This document shows, piece by piece, positions 60,840 through 64,000 of a stretch of DNA of 64,000 nucleotides. Position 1 is the first letter of the stretch. Each line of letters starts with the position of its first letter. The translations under genes and the position numbers were made by a program. Origin of the DNA: Gemmatimonadaceae bacterium (GTDB lineage: Bacteria; Gemmatimonadota; Gemmatimonadetes; Gemmatimonadales; Gemmatimonadaceae); NCBI GenBank assembly GCA_036496605.1, contig DASXKV010000051.1, positions 62,001 through 126,000 of the forward strand, read 5' to 3'. The notes beneath the pieces are model-generated. The model had not been told where the DNA came from and ran no database searches. It worked only from the letters and a program-made list of their open reading frames with translations.

Positions 60840-62792
60840 ATGAGCAAGAGTCGCCGACTCTCCTCGCGAGAGCGCTACCGCGATTTCGTCGAGGATTACA
60901 AGCACAAGCGCCTCGACGATTCCACGAACGCCGAGGCCGCGAAGCGCGTGGAACCGTCTCTGACGGACAACGGGGACGACAAGACTGCGGCGGCCGCAAA
61001 GCAGCGTGGCAACCGGCGTAAATACGTCCGCGATTACCTGCATTGGCTCCGGCCACACCGCTACGCTCTGGCCGCGGTCTTCCTACTCGCTCTGATCTCG
61101 GGTGCGCTGCAGATGGTCGAGCCGCTCTTCATGCGGTTCATCATCGACCACGTATTGCTGAACAAGGTGCTCGACGTCGCGGCTCGGTTGTCTCGCCTGC
61201 AGATCGCGGGTCTGACGTTCCTGGTCGTGATCGTGATCTCGAATTCCCTCGGTGCGTTGAAGGACTATCGTCAGCGTTTGCTCAATGTTGGCGTGATGCT
61301 CTCGTTGCGTCGCGCCCTGTTCGAGCGGCTGCTGCACCTTCCGCTATCCAAGCTGTGGGACATGAAGACGGGCGGCATCCTGTCGCGCCTCTCCGGCGAC
61401 ATCGATACCACGACCGGCCTCTTGCAAATGGCGATCGTATCGCCTGCAGTCTCGTTCATTCGGCTCATCATTGCCGTCGTCGTGCTGGTGTCGCTCAACT
61501 GGCGGCTCGCGCTCACCGCGCTGGCTGTCATTCCCGGCGTCGTGCTGGCGAGCCTCACGTTCGCGCGGCGCGTGCGACCGATTTATCGGTCTTTGAGGAA
61601 GGACGCCGAGATGATCGATGGCCGCGTCGGCGAGACGTTCTCGGGCATCCGCGTCGTTAGGGCGTTCCGCGCCGAGACGCGTGAGCTCCTCGACTATCTT
61701 CGCGGCCGACACACGGTGCTGCGAAAAGAATTGTTCGCGCACCGCCGCGAGCTCGTGCTGTGGACCTCATGGTCGCTGCTGCTCAGCGGCGTGAACGTGG
61801 TGATCGTGTGGTACGGAGGGTACCTCAACATCGCCGGTCGTGCGTCGATCGGCGACATCATGGCCTTCCAGTGGTACACCTTTCTGCTGCTCAATCCGGT
61901 CTGGTCGATCGTCAACTCATTCTCCGAGCTGCAGCGCTCCCTCGCGGCGATGGAGCGCGTCTTCGAGCTCCTGGCGACGGACGCCGACAAGCCCGACCGG
62001 CCCGACGCGCGTGAAGCGCCGCGAGTCGTGCGCGAGATCCGCTTCGAGAAGGTGGAGTTCGAGTACGTCGAGGGCCGTCCGGTTGTCCGCGAGTTCAATG
62101 TCGCCGTGCCTGCCGGGTCGGTGATTGCCCTGGTTGGCCGAAGCGGTGCCGGCAAGACAACAGTCACCGATCTCGTGGCGCGTTTCCACGATCCCTCGCG
62201 CGGCCGCATCCTGCTGAACGGGACGGACATTCGTGACCTGCGGCTGCACACGTACCGCGACCTGCTCGGCATTGTGCAGCAGGACGTGTTTCTCTTCGAT
62301 GGCTCGGTGCGCGACAACATCGCGTATGCGCGCCACGACGCCACTGATGCCGACGTCGAGGATGCGGCCCGCCGCGCGAACGCGCACGAGTTCATCGTCA
62401 GGCTTCCGGATGGCTATGACACCTTCATCGGAGAGCGTGGCGTCAAACTCTCCGGTGGACAGCAGCAACGACTCGCGATCGCGCGCGCGATCCTCGCGTC
62501 TCCGCAGATACTCATCCTCGACGAAGCAACCAGCAATCTCGATACGGAAAGCGAGCAGCTCATCCAGGACTCGATGGCAACGCTGCTCGCCGGTCGTACG
62601 ACTTTCGTAATTGCTCATCGCCTCTCCACCATTCGGCGCGCCGTTCTCATTCTCGTAATGGAGGACGGGCGCGTCATCGAGCGCGGGACGCATCAGCAGC
62701 TCATGACCGAGCGCGGTGGCTACCATAGTATGGTGCTGCGACAGATGGAGGTCGCGAAACACGAAGGCCAAGAGGTTCCGCTGATTCGGTGA
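60840..62792 (+). CDS. ABC exporter, fused permease and ATPase (MsbA/MDR type)
   Basis: This 650-residue half-transporter has a charged 60-residue N-terminal tail, six membrane helices (residues about 75-360) and an ATPase domain with Walker A GRSGAGKTT, signature LSGGQQQRLAI, Walker B ILILDEATSNLD and the H-loop AHRLST. It would work as a homodimer exporting lipids or drugs; the substrate is not visible. No partner ABC gene is adjacent. Confidence 0.9.
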   Translation: MSKSRRLSSRERYRDFVEDYKHKRLDDSTNAEAAKRVEPSLTDNGDDKTAAAAKQRGNRRKYVRDYLHWLRPHRYALAAVFLLALISGALQMVEPLFMRFIIDHVLLNKVLDVAARLSRLQIAGLTFLVVIVISNSLGALKDYRQRLLNVGVMLSLRRALFERLLHLPLSKLWDMKTGGILSRLSGDIDTTTGLLQMAIVSPAVSFIRLIIAVVVLVSLNWRLALTALAVIPGVVLASLTFARRVRPIYRSLRKDAEMIDGRVGETFSGIRVVRAFRAETRELLDYLRGRHTVLRKELFAHRRELVLWTSWSLLLSGVNVVIVWYGGYLNIAGRASIGDIMAFQWYTFLLLNPVWSIVNSFSELQRSLAAMERVFELLATDADKPDRPDAREAPRVVREIRFEKVEFEYVEGRPVVREFNVAVPAGSVIALVGRSGAGKTTVTDLVARFHDPSRGRILLNGTDIRDLRLHTYRDLLGIVQQDVFLFDGSVRDNIAYARHDATDADVEDAARRANAHEFIVRLPDGYDTFIGERGVKLSGGQQQRLAIARAILASPQILILDEATSNLDTESEQLIQDSMATLLAGRTTFVIAHRLSTIRRAVLILVMEDGRVIERGTHQQLMTERGGYHSMVLRQMEVAKHEGQEVPLIR

Positions 62793-62866
62793 CGGGGGCG
62801 GCATCGGCACGGAGCCTGCCCGTAGGTGATCGGTACCAACCACCAGTCACCCGCTAACGAACCACC

Positions 62867-63433
62867 ATGTCAGACTCTCACGTCGACGACCTGTACGACC
62901 TCATCGACGGCATCGAAGTCGCGATGCTCACCACGCGGCGCTCGGATGGCCAGCTCGTGTCACGCGCCATGCAGACTCAGCGCCGCACCGCGGGCGCCGA
63001 TCTCTGGTTCGTCACCAACATCGAGTCCAATACGTTCGAGGAGCTTGCCTTCGATCCGCATGTGAATGTCTCGTACTACCGCGACCGCACACGCGAATGG
63101 GTGTCGGTGAGCGGCAGGGCAATTCTCTCGCGTGATCGCGATCTCATCCGCGGGCTTCACAAGCCGGACTGGAAAATCTGGTTCCGTGAAGCGCGTCCAG
63201 GCGACAAGAACGCAGGCACGGTGGACGATCCCCGGATCGCGCTGATTCTCGTCGAGGCTCAAGCGGTGGCCTACTTCAAGCGCGACCGGCCGCTACCTTT
63301 GGTGCTGTTCGATCTTGCGCGCGCAATGGTCGGTGGCGCGCCACCGGACATCGGCGACCAGCGCGAGGTGACCGCCGACGAGTTGCGTGCGGCGGCACGA
63401 CGTCATCAGTCGGAGAACGAGCTGAGGACCTGA
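62867..63433 (+). CDS. Pyridoxamine 5'-phosphate oxidase-like flavin-binding protein (general stress protein 26 type)
   Basis: This 188-residue protein has the split-barrel FMN-binding fold: VAMLTTRRSDGQLVSRAM, DLWFVTNIESNTFEELAFDP, VNVSYYRDRTREWVSVSGRA and the Lys-Trp segment LHKPDWKIWF. This matches the stress-protein-26 group rather than true PdxH. It probably binds FMN or another cofactor as a reductase or stress protein. Its TGA overlaps the next frame. Confidence 0.88.
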   Translation: MSDSHVDDLYDLIDGIEVAMLTTRRSDGQLVSRAMQTQRRTAGADLWFVTNIESNTFEELAFDPHVNVSYYRDRTREWVSVSGRAILSRDRDLIRGLHKPDWKIWFREARPGDKNAGTVDDPRIALILVEAQAVAYFKRDRPLPLVLFDLARAMVGGAPPDIGDQREVTADELRAAARRHQSENELRT

Positions 63434-64000
63434 TCGCGCACGACGACAGCGAAGTCGTAAGCTGGTACGAGACGCGGGCCGCGGACTTCGCCGCAGCCGC
63501 AGCAGTCATGGGAAGACGCGCCGACGCGCTTGCGAGCATGCGTCTCGGCAACTTTCTCGTCTGCGTTCTCTGCGGAGCCTGGCTCTTCTCCGACGCGAGA
63601 CGTGCGATGCTCGCCGCCCCTGCGCTCGTCGCGAGCGTCATCGCCTTCTTCGTGCTCATCGCACTGCATGGTCGCGCGCGAAACGCAGCGGCCCACGCGC
63701 GGGCATTGTATGAGCTCAATGCGCGCGGGTCGGCACGCGTACGTCGCACGTGGGCGTCGCTGCCGAACGCTCGCGAAGGCGCTCCCGCAAGTCACCCATA
63801 TGCGACCGATCTCGACGTGTGTGGCACGCCGGCGTCGCTCTTCCGTCTCCTCGATGTGGTGAGTGCGCCGACGGGACGGCCAACGCTGCTGCGTTGGTTG
63901 CTCGACCCGGCCGCCGCCGCGGATGAACTGAAGAATCGACAGATCGCGGTCGCCGAGCTCGCGTCCGTCACGGCACTCCGAGAGGAGCTCGCCGTCCTGG
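63430..64000 (+). CDS. MutS-like ATPase family protein, 5' part (cut by window edge)
   Basis: The frame runs to the window end and codes for an N-terminal region with two membrane helices (LGNFLVCVLCGAWLF; LAAPALVASVIAFFVLIALH), followed by DLDVCGTPASLFRLLDVVSA and RPTLLRWLLDPA, the start of the MutS core/lever-like region of membrane-linked MutS relatives. The ATPase part lies outside. The start is unclear: no ATG or GTG precedes SWYETRAADF; CTG 63430 overlaps the previous stop (CTGA) after GAGGAC, and ATG 63508 is the first standard start. Confidence 0.7.
   Translation, partial: MIAHDDSEVVSWYETRAADFAAAAAVMGRRADALASMRLGNFLVCVLCGAWLFSDARRAMLAAPALVASVIAFFVLIALHGRARNAAAHARALYELNARGSARVRRTWASLPNAREGAPASHPYATDLDVCGTPASLFRLLDVVSAPTGRPTLLRWLLDPAAAADELKNRQIAVAELASVTALREELAVL

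Overview
The window is GC-rich, densely coded, protein-gene-only DNA with no tRNA, rRNA, CRISPR array or insertion sequence that I can see. Gene content and order suggest a Gemmatimonadota chromosome. The evidence is a Gram-negative envelope with secretin, outer-membrane barrel and many lipoproteins, S9 peptidases, a MutS-like protein at the right edge, and the run pilMNOPQ - aroC - aroK - DUF494 - topA - trmFO - xer - hslV - hslU - argF. The taxonomic call is inference; no marker gene is present to prove it.

Layout. 1-9.8 kb: a cut-off hypothetical, a PLP-dependent D-serine dehydratase-like enzyme divergent from a RidA deaminase, an exported S9 peptidase, a lytic transglycosylase lipoprotein, and a large convergent protein joining a metalloprotease-like domain, a TolB-like propeller and a C-terminal barrel. 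10.2-13.9 kb: a GT2 / GT39-like pair followed by a decayed array of 21-bp repeats. 13.8-15.7 kb (minus strand): a CNNM/CBS membrane protein and arfB. 15.7-25.4 kb: pilS-pilR translationally coupled to two GT39-like mannosyltransferases, a DPM1-like GT2 and a TMTC-like membrane protein, then a sigma-54 promoter and the major pilin pilA. 25.6-37.5 kb: an orphan histidine kinase, minor pilins V/W/X, pilM-N-O-P-Q and a large propeller lipoprotein. 37.6-42.2 kb: aroC, aroK, a shortened DUF494 gene and topA. 42.3-46.6 kb (minus strand): a second minor-pilin cluster with a tandem duplication. 47-48.4 kb: small conserved hypothetical, lipoprotein and an overlapping 43-codon ORF. 48.7-55.4 kb: trmFO, a Xer recombinase, hslV, hslU, argF. 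55.4-60.2 kb: a BTAD-type ATPase regulator divergent from three exported proteins. 60.3-64 kb: bcp, an ABC exporter, a flavin-binding protein and the start of a MutS-like gene.

How it fits together. The central 30 kb is one type IV pilus island. PilSR would drive pilA through the -24/-12 promoter. Four glycosylation genes sit inside the pilSR transcript immediately before pilA, which suggests pilin O-glycosylation of a eukaryote-like (dolichol/polyprenyl-phosphate-mannose) kind. PilMNOPQ builds the envelope-spanning channel, and two minor-pilin clusters supply tip or priming pilins. Across the whole window the motif CGTTAGGC (either strand) recurs about 55 times, often forcing rare codons or supplying stop codons. 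It looks like a selected genome-wide word, possibly a DNA-uptake or other recognition sequence.
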